Source: Porphyromonadaceae bacterium (lineage in GTDB: Bacteria; Bacteroidota; Bacteroidia; Bacteroidales; Dysgonomonadaceae). Taken from it: a stretch of DNA of 52,793 nucleotides. How positions within the stretch are numbered: the stretch's first letter is position 1; every line of letters begins with the position of its first letter. The stretch covers positions 1 through 52,793 of the forward strand of contig JALHIE010000060.1 of assembly GCA_022840285.1 (NCBI GenBank). The letters run 5' to 3'. This document shows, in pieces, positions 1 to 9,804 of the stretch. Both the position numbers and the translations under genes were made by a program. The notes under the pieces were generated by a model. The model did no database searches. It was not told the DNA's origin and saw nothing but the letters and a program-made list of their open reading frames with translations.

Positions 1-524
1 GAACGGACGTTCTTTCCCAAAACATAGGCGAAGACACAACAATCTGGCAATTTTGCGTGATATTGCCCGACGCACAGATCGGAAGCAACTGCAATATTTG
101 CGCGCATGTATTCATCGAAAACAAGGTTGTGATCGGTAACAACGTGACCATCAAAAGCGGGGTACAGTTGTGGGACGGGATAACCATTGAAGACAACGTA
201 TTTATCGGGCCCAACGTGACATTCACCAACGAGCTGATTCCGCGGTCAAAAGCGCACGACACCTCAAAATTTAAACCCACTCTGGTGAAAAAAGGAGCGT
301 CCATTGGCGCAAACGCAACGATACTTCCCGGACTCGTGATTGGAGAATATTCCTTTATCGGCGCCGGAAGCATCATCACGAAGGACATTCCCGATTATTC
401 GTTTTGGTATGGAAATCCGGCTACTCAAAAAGGGTACATAACCGAAGAGGGTATTTTACTGGATATGGACAAAAGAGACAAGAATGGAGTAAAGCATATA
501 TTAAAGATCGACACAGATGATTAA
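1..524 (+). CDS. Sugar-nucleotide 3-N-acetyltransferase, FdtC/WlaRB-like (5' end outside window)
   Basis: The reading frame is open from base 3 to the stop at 524, so the true start lies to the left and this is a partial gene. The protein is built of hexapeptide repeats (for example IGNNVTI, IEDNVF, IGANATI, IGEYSF), the signature of left-handed beta-helix acyltransferases. The run around VQLWDGITIEDNVFIGPNVT matches enzymes that N-acetylate dTDP-3-amino-3,6-dideoxyhexoses. It overlaps the following FdtB-like aminotransferase by 8 bases, which supports a coupled aminate-then-acetylate pathway. Whether the sugar is Fuc3N or Qui3N cannot be told, because the deciding isomerase (FdtA or QdtA type) would lie outside the window. 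Confidence 0.85.
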   Translation, partial: TDVLSQNIGEDTTIWQFCVILPDAQIGSNCNICAHVFIENKVVIGNNVTIKSGVQLWDGITIEDNVFIGPNVTFTNELIPRSKAHDTSKFKPTLVKKGASIGANATILPGLVIGEYSFIGAGSIITKDIPDYSFWYGNPATQKGYITEEGILLDMDKRDKNGVKHILKIDTDD

Positions 525-1641
525 ATTTCTCGACATACAGAAAATTACACAGAAATACACCGGGGAAATCCATCAGGCCGCATCCCGGGTAATCGATTCG
601 GGCTGGTACCTGCTTGGCGAAGAAAATAAACGATTCGAGAACAACTACGCCGGATTTATCGGCACCCGTTATTGCGTGGGCGTTGCCAACGGTCTGGATG
701 CCTTGCGGATAATCCTCAAGGCATACATGGAATTAGGCATCATGAGCGAGGGAGACGAAATTATTGTACCCGCAAACACGTTCATTGCTTCTATCCTCGC
801 CATTACCGACAACCGGCTAGTTCCGGTGTTGGTCGAACCAGATATCCGTACGTATCAGCTGGACGACACCAAAATTGAAGCGGCCATCTCCCCCAGAACA
901 AGGGGGATCATGATCGTCCACCTTTACGGGCAATGCGCGTACACCGACAGAATCGGAGAGATCTGTAAAAAACACGATTTAAAACTTATTGAAGATAATG
1001 CCCAGGCAAGCGGATGCAAGTTTAACGGAAAGACGACAGGCTCTTTGGGAGACGCGGCCGGCCACAGCTTTTATCCCGGCAAGAACCTGGGGGCTTTTGG
1101 CGATGGCGGTGCCATTACTACCGACGACAAAAAACTGGAGGAAACGGCACGGGCATTGGCCAATTACGGTTCCAACACCAAATACATATTCGATTACCAG
1201 GGGCTTAACAGCAGGCTGGATGAGTTCCAGGCAGCTATCCTGGATGTAAAACTGAAGTACCTCGACAAAGACAACCAACGACGAAAAGAAGTGGCCCGCT
1301 ATTACCTGACCCATATCCATCATCCGGATATCGTACTGCCTGAAGTAAACGACTGGGATGCACACGTGTTTCACCTGTTTGTGATTCGCTCGGGGCATCG
1401 CGATGCGTTGCTTCACCATCTCAACGGAAACGGGATTCAGGCACTTATCCACTATCCAGTTCCACCCCACAAACAGAAGGCATACAAAGAGTGGAGCAAC
1501 CTGCCTTTGCCGGTCACCGATAAAATTCACAACGAAGTCCTGAGCCTGCCTATAAGCCAGGTAATCACCGATGAAGAAGTTGAAACCGTGACAAAAACAG
1601 TGAATTCCTTTCATCCGAACAATTCGAAAAGAACAACATGA
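517..1641 (+). CDS. fdtB: DegT/DnrJ/EryC1/StrS-family sugar aminotransferase, FdtB/QdtB-like
   Basis: This is a 374-residue PLP-dependent aminotransferase of normal family length. Lys189 in SFYPGKNLGA is the expected Schiff-base lysine, and IEDNAQA (Asp160) contacts the cofactor. The family transfers an amino group to dTDP-3-keto-6-deoxyhexose. The overlap with the acetyltransferase upstream points to dTDP-Fuc3NAc or dTDP-Qui3NAc as the product. It overlaps the flippase start by 4 bases. The specific sugar is inference; the fold and family are clear from sequence. Confidence 0.85.
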   Translation: MIKFLDIQKITQKYTGEIHQAASRVIDSGWYLLGEENKRFENNYAGFIGTRYCVGVANGLDALRIILKAYMELGIMSEGDEIIVPANTFIASILAITDNRLVPVLVEPDIRTYQLDDTKIEAAISPRTRGIMIVHLYGQCAYTDRIGEICKKHDLKLIEDNAQASGCKFNGKTTGSLGDAAGHSFYPGKNLGAFGDGGAITTDDKKLEETARALANYGSNTKYIFDYQGLNSRLDEFQAAILDVKLKYLDKDNQRRKEVARYYLTHIHHPDIVLPEVNDWDAHVFHLFVIRSGHRDALLHHLNGNGIQALIHYPVPPHKQKAYKEWSNLPLPVTDKIHNEVLSLPISQVITDEEVETVTKTVNSFHPNNSKRTT

Positions 1642-3128
1642 ACAAGCATCAATCCTCATACCGGCAGATCATGAAAGCGACTTCTCTTTTTGGCGGAGTT
1701 CAGGTCTTTCAAATCGTCATCTCCGTCGTGCGCTCGAAATTTGTAGCACTCCTCCTCGGGCCGGCTGGTATGGGTATTGTGGGACTGCTGACCTCCACCA
1801 CCGGCTTGGTAGCTGGCCTAACTAACTTCGGTCTGGGCACAAGTGCCATCAAAAATATTTCCGAAGCAAATGCCACAGGAGATGAGCAACGTATATCGAC
1901 GGTAATCTCCGTTATGCGCCGGTTGGTCTGGATCACAGGTATCCTCGGAGCCGTTGTGACGCTTCTCTTCTCACCCTGGTTAAGCCAGTTCACGTTTGGC
2001 AATAAAGAATATACGGCTGCCTTTGCCTGGATTTCCGCCACACTGCTTTTCAGCCAGTTGAGTACGGGGGAACTGGTGTTGCTGCAGGGGCTTCGTAAGT
2101 TGCAAGATTTAGCAAAGGCCAACGTCTACGGCAGCATCGCTGGACTTCTGATCACCGTTCCGCTCTATTACAGATTCGGAGTTGAAGGAATTGTGCCCGT
2201 TATTATCCTCACGGCATTGATCACCCTGTTTTTCTCCTGGCACTTCGCAAAGAAGACAAAAATTGGAAAGACAACGATCAACCGGGCAATCACCGTCGCC
2301 GAAGGCAAAAGCATGCTGGTTATGGGCTTTATGATAAGCCTCAGCGGACTGATATCGATTGCCGCTGCATACTTGCTCCGGATATTCATCAACCGCACGG
2401 GGAACATGGCAGATGTTGGTTTGTACAATGCGGGATTCGCCATCATCAATACCTACGTGGGCATGATTTTTACGGCAATGGGAACTGATTACTACCCCAG
2501 GCTATCAGCCGTGGCAAACAGCAACGAACAGTGTGCCCGGAACGTCAATCAGCAGTCTGAAATTGCGCTGCTGATACTGGCTCCCGTACTGATCGGGTTC
2601 CTTGTTTTTATTCATTGGGCCATTATCCTCTTATACTCCACACAATTTTTAGCCATAACGGGAATGATATACTGGGCATCCCTGGGCATATTTTTCAAAG
2701 CAGTAAGCTGGGCAATCGCCTTTGTTTTTCTGGCAAAAGGAGCAAGCAGGCTGTTTTTCTGGAACGAGTTAACCGGGAACACCTATACACTAGGCTTTAG
2801 CCTGCTGGGATACCATTTTGGTGGATTAACGGGGTTGGGGGTTTCGTTCCTGATGGTTTACATGATCTACCTCATACAGGTATATGTCATTGCAAAAGTA
2901 AAGTACCACTTTTCGTTCACCTCCTCCTTCTTAAAGATTTTTGCCGTCCAATTCTCGTTGGCATTGATGAGTTTTGCCATAGTAAACCTAATAGAAAAAC
3001 CCTATACATACGTTATCGGAACATTGCTCATCGGAGTCTCCTGCTGGTATTCCTACCTGGAACTGGAGAGCAGAATCGGATTAAAAGAGATTATCCGGGG
3101 TTTTCTACAAAAATACAGAAACAAATAA
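1638..3128 (+). CDS. wzx: Wzx-type O-antigen/lipid-linked oligosaccharide flippase
   Basis: A 496-residue protein with about a dozen hydrophobic segments. Its N-terminus (ATSLFGGVQVFQIVISVVRSK, then LLGPAGMGIVGLL) is typical of the WzxE-like branch of the polysaccharide transporter/MATE-like superfamily. The family flips undecaprenyl-diphosphate-linked repeat units across the inner membrane. WzxE-type flippases often occur with Fuc4NAc or Fuc3NAc units, which fits the aminosugar genes upstream. ATG overlaps the stop of the aminotransferase, indicating translational coupling. Confidence 0.88.
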   Translation: MNKHQSSYRQIMKATSLFGGVQVFQIVISVVRSKFVALLLGPAGMGIVGLLTSTTGLVAGLTNFGLGTSAIKNISEANATGDEQRISTVISVMRRLVWITGILGAVVTLLFSPWLSQFTFGNKEYTAAFAWISATLLFSQLSTGELVLLQGLRKLQDLAKANVYGSIAGLLITVPLYYRFGVEGIVPVIILTALITLFFSWHFAKKTKIGKTTINRAITVAEGKSMLVMGFMISLSGLISIAAAYLLRIFINRTGNMADVGLYNAGFAIINTYVGMIFTAMGTDYYPRLSAVANSNEQCARNVNQQSEIALLILAPVLIGFLVFIHWAIILLYSTQFLAITGMIYWASLGIFFKAVSWAIAFVFLAKGASRLFFWNELTGNTYTLGFSLLGYHFGGLTGLGVSFLMVYMIYLIQVYVIAKVKYHFSFTSSFLKIFAVQFSLALMSFAIVNLIEKPYTYVIGTLLIGVSCWYSYLELESRIGLKEIIRGFLQKYRNK

Positions 3129-3134
3129 TGATTT

Positions 3135-4052
3135 ATGAATAATACAGGTACACCTTTGGTTTCGATCATCATCATCACGTACAACAGCTCAAGATACGTG
3201 CTGGAGACGCTGGAAAGTGTGAAAGCCCAGACGTGGGACAATATTCAGCTGATCGTGAGTGACGACGCGTCTAAGGACGACACAGTCCAGCTCTGTACGG
3301 ATTGGATCGAAAAAAACCGGCAGCGATTTTACGAATCAAAAATTATTACGGTAGAAAAAAACACGGGAATAGCCGCAAATTGTAACCGTGGAATACAGGC
3401 AACCACAGGAGAATGGGTTAAGCTGATTGCCGGCGACGACGCCTTACTCGACAACTGCGTTACCGATAACCTTGCGTACGCAGGCCGCTTTCCCAAAGCC
3501 TCCTTCATTATATCGGAAGTGCAGGAAATGGATGAAAACAGCGTGCCGGCAAAAAAGGAAACCATCAATGAGGGATTGATCTATTTTGCCAGCCGCTCAT
3601 CCGTCAAGGAGCAGCTAAAGGCCTATGTGCGCTGGCCCGTGTTTCTGAATACGCCAACTTTTTTCTACAAAAAGGAACTGATCAACAGCATTGGGTTTTG
3701 CGACGAGGAATTCAAAATCTACGAAGACATGTCCATGGTATTTAGAATTATCGGCAAAGGCATTAAAATACATTACATGAATAAACCGACGGTCAGGTAC
3801 AGGATTCACAAAAACTCACTCTCCAGAAACGATTCCGTGGAAAACCTGAGAAAAAAAGAGGCCCTGAAAATTTTCAACAAATACAGGAAACAGAATTTGA
3901 ATATATTCAATCCCATTGATTTATCGATCTATTACGAAAACTGGCTGCGGTATAAATACAAAGGGTTCAAGGGGCACAAAGGTGTCCCCCTCCTGTTGAA
4001 ATTCAGCCTGTTCTACTGGTACTTGAAATTCAACGGAGTAAGGTCATACTGA
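3135..4052 (+). CDS. Family 2 glycosyltransferase
   Basis: 305 residues with a GT-A fold signature. PLVSIIIITYN opens the domain, VSDDASKDDT (about residues 41-50) binds the nucleotide-sugar, and AGDDALL (about 98-104) is the DXD-like metal site. YEDMSM later in the chain is the usual acidic acceptor-side motif. It lies 6 bases after wzx in the same operon. Donor and acceptor are not predictable. The tail carries no clear membrane segment, so the enzyme is probably a peripheral cytoplasmic protein. Confidence 0.85.
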   Translation: MNNTGTPLVSIIIITYNSSRYVLETLESVKAQTWDNIQLIVSDDASKDDTVQLCTDWIEKNRQRFYESKIITVEKNTGIAANCNRGIQATTGEWVKLIAGDDALLDNCVTDNLAYAGRFPKASFIISEVQEMDENSVPAKKETINEGLIYFASRSSVKEQLKAYVRWPVFLNTPTFFYKKELINSIGFCDEEFKIYEDMSMVFRIIGKGIKIHYMNKPTVRYRIHKNSLSRNDSVENLRKKEALKIFNKYRKQNLNIFNPIDLSIYYENWLRYKYKGFKGHKGVPLLLKFSLFYWYLKFNGVRSY

Positions 4053-4076
4053 TACAATGTTTAAATAAAGAAAGAT

Positions 4077-5378
4077 ATGCGCGTTTTTTGGATAACACAC
4101 GATGTGTTTGAGGTTTTCTTCCCCTACGTCAAGGGCCAGCCCACAAAAGGCGGGTCCTGGGTTGCCCCTCTGTTTTACAATATCCTCCAACAACCCGGCA
4201 TAACGCTTGCATCCGTCACTCCCGTGATAAATGGAAACGAACAGAAGCAGGAAATAGATGGCGTTGTGTATTATTCCATACGCATCAGCAAGAACGAAAA
4301 CGCGTCAGTAATGAGCGCCAATCTGGCGAACAGATACTTGTCCGTAATAAACGATTTTCAGCCTGATATTATCCACATTCACGGCACCGAAAAGAATTTC
4401 GCCCTCCTGCGTAAGTACGTGGATACAAAAATTCCGATTGTCTGCTCCATACAGGGCATCGTATCTTCCTGCCTGGATTACCTGAAATACAGCGTGGCCA
4501 ATGCCGGGTTAAAAAAACACCGGTCCGTCAAAAACAGAGTCGGGCGCGGTGGAGTGAACTCCACGTTGCGGAAATGGAGAAAATACAGTGACATTGAAAA
4601 AGAGGTATACAGGATCAACCGGTATTTTATCGGAAGAACGGCCTGGGACAAAGCGCAGCTGGCAGCTATGAATGCAGGGGCCTCTTACTTCCACGGAGAA
4701 GAGCTGTTACGCCCTGCCTTCTACCAACATGTGTGGAAGATCGATGAATGCGAACGTCACCGGATATTTGTCCCCTCGGCCGAATATCCGTTAAAAGGAT
4801 TTCACACCTTACTGCAGGCCGCTGCAATTCTGAAAAGGCAATTTCCCGAAGTAAAAATAGTCGCACCCTTGTCTTCCTTTACACTGAAATCCTCCAAGAT
4901 AAAAGATGTATTCATTGGAGAAGATTATTCCAATTACCTGAAAAGCGAAATCAGGAAATTGAAATTAACGGAAAACATTATTCTGCGTAAAAAATTGTCG
5001 GCCGACGAAATGGCAATGGAATACAGCAAGGCGCACCTGTTTGTTCTGCCCTCATTCCTGGAGAATAGCCCCAACTCGCTGGGAGAAAGCATGATGACAG
5101 GAACGCCTTGCGTAGCTTCGTCTGTTGGTGGGGTAACCTCCATTGTAAAGGATAATGAAAGTTCACTCCTGTTCTCACCGGGAGACTATGTGTTCCTGGC
5201 TTATCAGATAGCCCGGATTTTTTCCGATGATGAACTGGCATTGAAGATTAGTGCAAACGCCAGGGAGATTGCCCTCAGACGGCACAACATCACGCAAACC
5301 TCACGGCAATATTACCAGATTTATTCCGAAATTATAAAACAACACTATGAAAGTAGTACAGATTCTTCACGAGCTTAA
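4077..5378 (+). CDS. Family 4 (GT-B) glycosyltransferase
   Basis: 433 residues. The C-terminal half has the retaining GT4 E-x7-E motif in LPSFLENSPNSLGESMM, followed by the GTPCVASSVGG loop. The N-terminal half begins with MRVFWITHDVFEVF and contains DIIHIHGTEKN, the usual first Rossmann domain. The last 32 bases overlap the next GT4 gene, so the two are probably translationally coupled. Substrate is unknown. Confidence 0.85.
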   Translation: MRVFWITHDVFEVFFPYVKGQPTKGGSWVAPLFYNILQQPGITLASVTPVINGNEQKQEIDGVVYYSIRISKNENASVMSANLANRYLSVINDFQPDIIHIHGTEKNFALLRKYVDTKIPIVCSIQGIVSSCLDYLKYSVANAGLKKHRSVKNRVGRGGVNSTLRKWRKYSDIEKEVYRINRYFIGRTAWDKAQLAAMNAGASYFHGEELLRPAFYQHVWKIDECERHRIFVPSAEYPLKGFHTLLQAAAILKRQFPEVKIVAPLSSFTLKSSKIKDVFIGEDYSNYLKSEIRKLKLTENIILRKKLSADEMAMEYSKAHLFVLPSFLENSPNSLGESMMTGTPCVASSVGGVTSIVKDNESSLLFSPGDYVFLAYQIARIFSDDELALKISANAREIALRRHNITQTSRQYYQIYSEIIKQHYESSTDSSRA

Positions 5379-6453
5379 ATTCTCAGGAGCGGAAATAATG
5401 TACGTTGACGCATCCTCCTATTTTCAACACAAGGGATGTGAACTGACCGTTATGGCCACTGCTCCTGACCAGGGCGAGTATTCCCGGCATTTTGAGCAAG
5501 CAGGCTACAAGGTTGTTCACAGGCCCTATCCCGGCGGATGGAATATAATTGCACGCATCCGGTACTGGATGTGGTTCACAGAGTTTCTGACAAGGGAAAA
5601 CTACGATGTGGTCCATATCCACAGCCATGCGATCATGTGGGAGATGGCACTTTGTGCGTGGCTGGCCGGCAAACGATCCGTGTATACCTTTCACAGTATT
5701 TTTGTTTCTCACTTTTACAGTTATCCCTATCATGTGTTGCAACGATGGTCGGCCAAAAAAATATTCAGGTGCCGGTTCCAGAGCATCAGCCATTCGGTTT
5801 ATGAGCACGAATTGAAACATTACCGCAACAAAACGAAAAAGGTATACAACTGGTACGGAGAAAACCGGTTCTTTCCAGCTTCGAATGGAGAGAAAATTAA
5901 ATATAGGGAGGAGCTGGGGATTCCCGCAGATGCTCTGGTAATAATCTCCATCGGTGGCTGTAGTTCCATCAAAAGGCACGAAGAAATTATCAAGGCGCTG
6001 CCGCTCATTACGAAGCATTATCCCAACCTGCAGTACCTGCATTTAGGGAAGGGAGAAGCAGAAAAAGGAGAAAGGGAGCTGGCCGTAGAACTGGGTGTAG
6101 ACAAATGCGTCCGGTTCTTCGGCAACCAGACGGATATCCGCAGGTACCTGGTAGCATCTGACATATACCTGATGACGAGTAAACACGAAGGGATCTCCAT
6201 CACGACCATCGAGGCGATGGCTTGCGGAATCCCCGCAATACTCTACAACGTAACTGGACTGAGGGATTTCAACCAGACAGGGGAAAACAGCCTGCTTATT
6301 CCCGAAGACCATACCATCCTGGCGGAAAAAATAATCTACCTGCACACACATCCCGAGGTTTCAACCAGACTTTCCGCCCGTGCAAAGGAAATGGTGAACG
6401 AGACGTATCATTTGAAAAAAAATGCAGAAGAGATATACCAACTTTATTCTTGA
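5347..6453 (+). CDS. Family 4 (GT-B) glycosyltransferase
   Basis: 368 residues starting with MKVVQILHELKFSGAEIMYV, a common GT4 opening with the glycine-rich donor loop. YDVVHIHSHAIMWEM lies in the first Rossmann domain, and HEGISITTIEAMACGIP gives the E-x7-E catalytic motif. The start was chosen because it carries the conserved N-terminal motif even though it overlaps the upstream gene by 32 bases. Part of the polysaccharide operon; the linkage formed is unknown. Confidence 0.85.
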   Translation: MKVVQILHELKFSGAEIMYVDASSYFQHKGCELTVMATAPDQGEYSRHFEQAGYKVVHRPYPGGWNIIARIRYWMWFTEFLTRENYDVVHIHSHAIMWEMALCAWLAGKRSVYTFHSIFVSHFYSYPYHVLQRWSAKKIFRCRFQSISHSVYEHELKHYRNKTKKVYNWYGENRFFPASNGEKIKYREELGIPADALVIISIGGCSSIKRHEEIIKALPLITKHYPNLQYLHLGKGEAEKGERELAVELGVDKCVRFFGNQTDIRRYLVASDIYLMTSKHEGISITTIEAMACGIPAILYNVTGLRDFNQTGENSLLIPEDHTILAEKIIYLHTHPEVSTRLSARAKEMVNETYHLKKNAEEIYQLYS

Positions 6454-6462
6454 CAAGAACAA

Positions 6463-7785
6463 ATGAATACCGTTAACAAACAGATAATAAGTCAAGCCAT
6501 TCCGGTGACCATTCTGGTGCTCACCGTTTATTCCGTATTGTCTTTTGCCAAACGGTGGCGCTCCATCACTTCCGTTCTAAACAACACCACGATTGTCTGG
6601 GTATTGTCAATAATTATTTTAGCTGTATTCTTCCTGGCAAGGTATTCTTTCTTCGACAGGAAAAACGAACAAAACCTTAGGATTGTCTGGATATATTTGC
6701 TTTGGAACATTGTCTGCATCGTAAGAGGGATGCTTGTTGCTGAAATATACTGGGACTGGAAAGGATTGATAAGTAACGCAATGGCACTTCTGCTTCCCAT
6801 TGTGGCTTATTCGGCAACCAACAAGAAGGTTGTGCAATATATGCTTTCGTATTACGTAAGGTACGTGCTACCTCTCTTTTTAATCTTCGCACTTATCCTG
6901 CGTGCAGACGCATATGGATTTTACCTGATTCCGATGAGTTTCTTGCTGTTGTTCTTACCGGCACTTACCCTGCGTCAGAAAATCCTGGTAATAACCGTAA
7001 CGTTGGTGGTAATAACCGCGGACCTGGGAGCACGTAGCAATGTCATAAAATTTGGCGTTCCTTTACTCATACTGGGTTTTTATTACTTGCGGAGCATGAT
7101 TACTGTGAAGGTTATGGAAGCAGTCCGGCTCTCCTTGTTTGTCATACCCGTAGTATTGTTTCTGCTGGGAGTCAGCGAGATCTTCAACGTTTTTAAAATG
7201 GACGATTACGTGAAAGGAGATTACACCACCGTAGGAACGGATGAATTTGGTAACCGTGTGGAAATAAACGTTACCACAGATACACGTACTTTCATCTATT
7301 CCGAAGTGCTTCAATCGGCGATAAACAACAACTACTGGCTGTTGGGACGCACACCGGCCCGGGGAAACGATTCTGAAATATTCGGAGAAAGAGCATACGA
7401 GCTGACCCGAAGAAGCGAGCGATTAGCCAATGAAATTGGATTGGCCAACGTGTTTACCTGGACAGGTATAGCGGGTGTAATCCTTTATACGTTGATCTTT
7501 TTAAGGGCTTCCTATTTAGCCGTAAACAGATCAGCAAACATATACGCGAAAATGCTGGGTATTTACATTGCCTTCCGGTGGCTGTATGCCTGGGTAGAAG
7601 ATGTCAACAACTTCTCCCTCAACTACTTCATGCTATGGGTGATGATTGGATTGTGTTTTTCATATACTTTCCGGGAGATGACCAACAAAGAAGTTGCCCT
7701 ATGGGTGCGCGGCATTTTTGATGTCCGCTATATCCGCCTGCAAAATCATTTGATTAAAAAAGAAAAACAATGGGAAAAGAAATAG
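6463..7785 (+). CDS. wzy: Wzy-like O-antigen/capsule repeat polymerase (integral membrane)
   Basis: A 440-residue hydrophobic protein with roughly ten predicted membrane segments and one long hydrophilic loop around residues 245-325 (containing GDYTTVGTDEFGNR and LGRTPARGNDSE). That is the layout of O-antigen ligase/polymerase (Wzy) proteins, where the loop is periplasmic. Wzy sequences diverge strongly, so the call rests on topology and on its place among flippase and glycosyltransferases. It could be a ligase (WaaL-like) instead. It overlaps the next gene by 16 bases. Confidence 0.7.
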   Translation: MNTVNKQIISQAIPVTILVLTVYSVLSFAKRWRSITSVLNNTTIVWVLSIIILAVFFLARYSFFDRKNEQNLRIVWIYLLWNIVCIVRGMLVAEIYWDWKGLISNAMALLLPIVAYSATNKKVVQYMLSYYVRYVLPLFLIFALILRADAYGFYLIPMSFLLLFLPALTLRQKILVITVTLVVITADLGARSNVIKFGVPLLILGFYYLRSMITVKVMEAVRLSLFVIPVVLFLLGVSEIFNVFKMDDYVKGDYTTVGTDEFGNRVEINVTTDTRTFIYSEVLQSAINNNYWLLGRTPARGNDSEIFGERAYELTRRSERLANEIGLANVFTWTGIAGVILYTLIFLRASYLAVNRSANIYAKMLGIYIAFRWLYAWVEDVNNFSLNYFMLWVMIGLCFSYTFREMTNKEVALWVRGIFDVRYIRLQNHLIKKEKQWEKK

Positions 7786-8613
7786 CTGTTTTACTCACGT
7801 GCCACAACAGAAAAGCCCAAACACTCACGTGCCTGGCATCCCTGTTTGAAGCAGAACTCCCACCGGATGTTCAACTGGATGTCTTTTTAACAGATGACGG
7901 CTCAACGGACGGGACGGAAGAGGCGGTAAAAGAACTGTACCCGCAGGTAACCGTACTAAAAGGCGGAGGTACTTTATTCTGGGCCGGCGGAATGCGCCTG
8001 GCTTGGAAAAAAGCCACCCAGAAGAAATCATACAATGCTTATTTACTGATAAATGACGATGTTAAGTTAAAGCATGACTTTATCATGAATCTGATGAAAG
8101 CCGAAGAGCATTCACTCCGGCAAACAGGCAAGACGGGAATTTACTGCGGCACAACGATAGACGGAAAAACCGGAAAAGTAACCTACGGCGGCTCCCGGAT
8201 CAAAACCAACCACGTTATCGTGAAAAGTCAACTGCTCTCCCCACAGGCCCAACCGCAGGAATGCCAGATTGCAAACGCCAATATACTGTGGGTCAGCAGA
8301 GAAGCAGTAGACCAGGTGGGTATTCTCGATGATCGCTTCACGCACGGTATTGCAGACTACGACTATTCACTGCGGGCCCGCAAAAGAGATGTTCCGGTTT
8401 ACGTGGCGCCCGGACGATCACGGGAGAAGCTGGAAAAGAGGGAATTTACCGCTAAGGGACCGGATTGCGTACTTGAAGAGTCCTAAAGGATTGGCGTATA
8501 ACGAGTATTTGTTTTACGTAAAGAGGCATTTCCCGATGTTTCTCCCCTACTCCTTCGTGATGCTTTGGATGAAGACGTTTTTCCCGTTTTTGTGGGACAG
8601 GTTCAAGAACTAA
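7770..8613 (+). pseudogene. Family 2 glycosyltransferase, frameshifted
   Basis: The first frame (7770-8486) gives a GT2 enzyme with LTDDGSTDGT and LLINDDVKLK and runs well to VPVYVAPG near base 8420. It then degenerates to a short tail ending at 8486. From about 8421 a different frame continues the family correctly with DDHGRSWKRGN, then YLKSPKGLAYNEYLFYVKRHFP, ending at 8613. Relatives usually have several residues (a G-x-C-like segment) between APG and the DHG motif. I therefore infer a small deletion with frame loss, not a single-base slip. As written the product lacks its last quarter, including a probable membrane-associating helix. Sequencing error is possible. Confidence 0.75.
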
Positions 8614-8640
8614 AGGTGTATCGTAAAAAAAAGAAAAAGT

Positions 8641-9774
8641 ATGAACAGGCAAAGAAAGAAAATACTGATGTTTCACCCGTCCCTTGCACCCTACAGACTT
8701 GATCAGTTTAATTCGCTGAACGAGTTGTTCGATCTGACGGTGGTTTTTCTTTTCGACAACATCTGGAACAACAAGATGGATCAGAGTAAACTCCTGGGCC
8801 ATTGCAGATTTAAGGTTCTCTACTTACTGAAAGGGCCACGCCGGAAAGGGAAAGTATTCTTCCGTTTTGGCATGTACAGGATGATCCGGAAGATACAACC
8901 CGACATAATTATGGGGTTTGAATATTCTCTGACGACCCAGTTGCTGATTCTCTGGAAACAGCTAGGCATCATCACTCAAAAAATAGGAACTACCCTGGAC
9001 GACAGTATAGACATGTGCCACCACATGCAATCGAAATTACGAAATTTGGCCCGAAAACGGTCTGTAAAACATTTGGATTTTTGGGTGGTCATGTCTGCAG
9101 AGGTATCGGAGTTTTACAAAAACAAGTTCAACTTGAAAGAGCATCAGCTTATCGTCTCACCCATATTGCAAAAACCGGAAAGATTGAGGGAAAACGCCCG
9201 GAAATTGGAGGAGATCGCACAACAATATGTTCGGGAATACGACCTCGAAGGTAAAAAGATACTGTTGTTTGTGGGAAGGCTAATCCCCGAAAAAGGGCTT
9301 TCCGTTTTTTTGAGTACTCTATCCTCCCTGTTGCCCGAAGCTGATAACCTGAAGTTCGTCATCGTCGGGGAAGGAAGAGAGCTCTCCTCCTTACAAGAAA
9401 TAATGGAAGATCAGCAATTGCGTGGAAAAGTTATGTTTGCAGGGAGACTAGAGGGAGAGGAACTCCATGCCTGGTATGCCTGCGGGTCAGGATTAGTCTT
9501 GCCCAGCTTGTTCGAACCTTTTGGAGCCGTTGTGAACGAAGCATTGATTTTCGGGATGCCGGTACTGTGTTCTCAATATGCCGGAGCAGCAAGTTTGATA
9601 ACTCCTGAACGAGGAATCCTGTTTGATCCAAAGAACAGAAACGACACCTTGGAGAAAACGGAACGTTTTCTGGAAATGATTCAATCCGTAAAAGAGGTAC
9701 GCTTGGCAGAAAGGCCTTCATTAATGGGGAATTACCAATTGCAGTTCAATAAAGAATGGGAAAAACTGACCTGA
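8641..9774 (+). CDS. Family 4 (GT-B) glycosyltransferase
   Basis: 377 residues. The N-terminal domain starts KKILMFHPSLAPYRLDQFN. The C-terminal domain has LLFVGRLIPEKGL and the E-x7-E motif in LFEPFGAVVNEALIFGMP. These are standard GT4 features (retaining, GT-B fold, cytoplasmic). It is separated from the broken GT2 gene by 27 bases and belongs to the same operon. Donor and linkage are not predictable. Confidence 0.85.
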   Translation: MNRQRKKILMFHPSLAPYRLDQFNSLNELFDLTVVFLFDNIWNNKMDQSKLLGHCRFKVLYLLKGPRRKGKVFFRFGMYRMIRKIQPDIIMGFEYSLTTQLLILWKQLGIITQKIGTTLDDSIDMCHHMQSKLRNLARKRSVKHLDFWVVMSAEVSEFYKNKFNLKEHQLIVSPILQKPERLRENARKLEEIAQQYVREYDLEGKKILLFVGRLIPEKGLSVFLSTLSSLLPEADNLKFVIVGEGRELSSLQEIMEDQQLRGKVMFAGRLEGEELHAWYACGSGLVLPSLFEPFGAVVNEALIFGMPVLCSQYAGAASLITPERGILFDPKNRNDTLEKTERFLEMIQSVKEVRLAERPSLMGNYQLQFNKEWEKLT

Positions 9775-9804
9775 CGGATTCGACTTAGATACACATAAAA
9801 AACT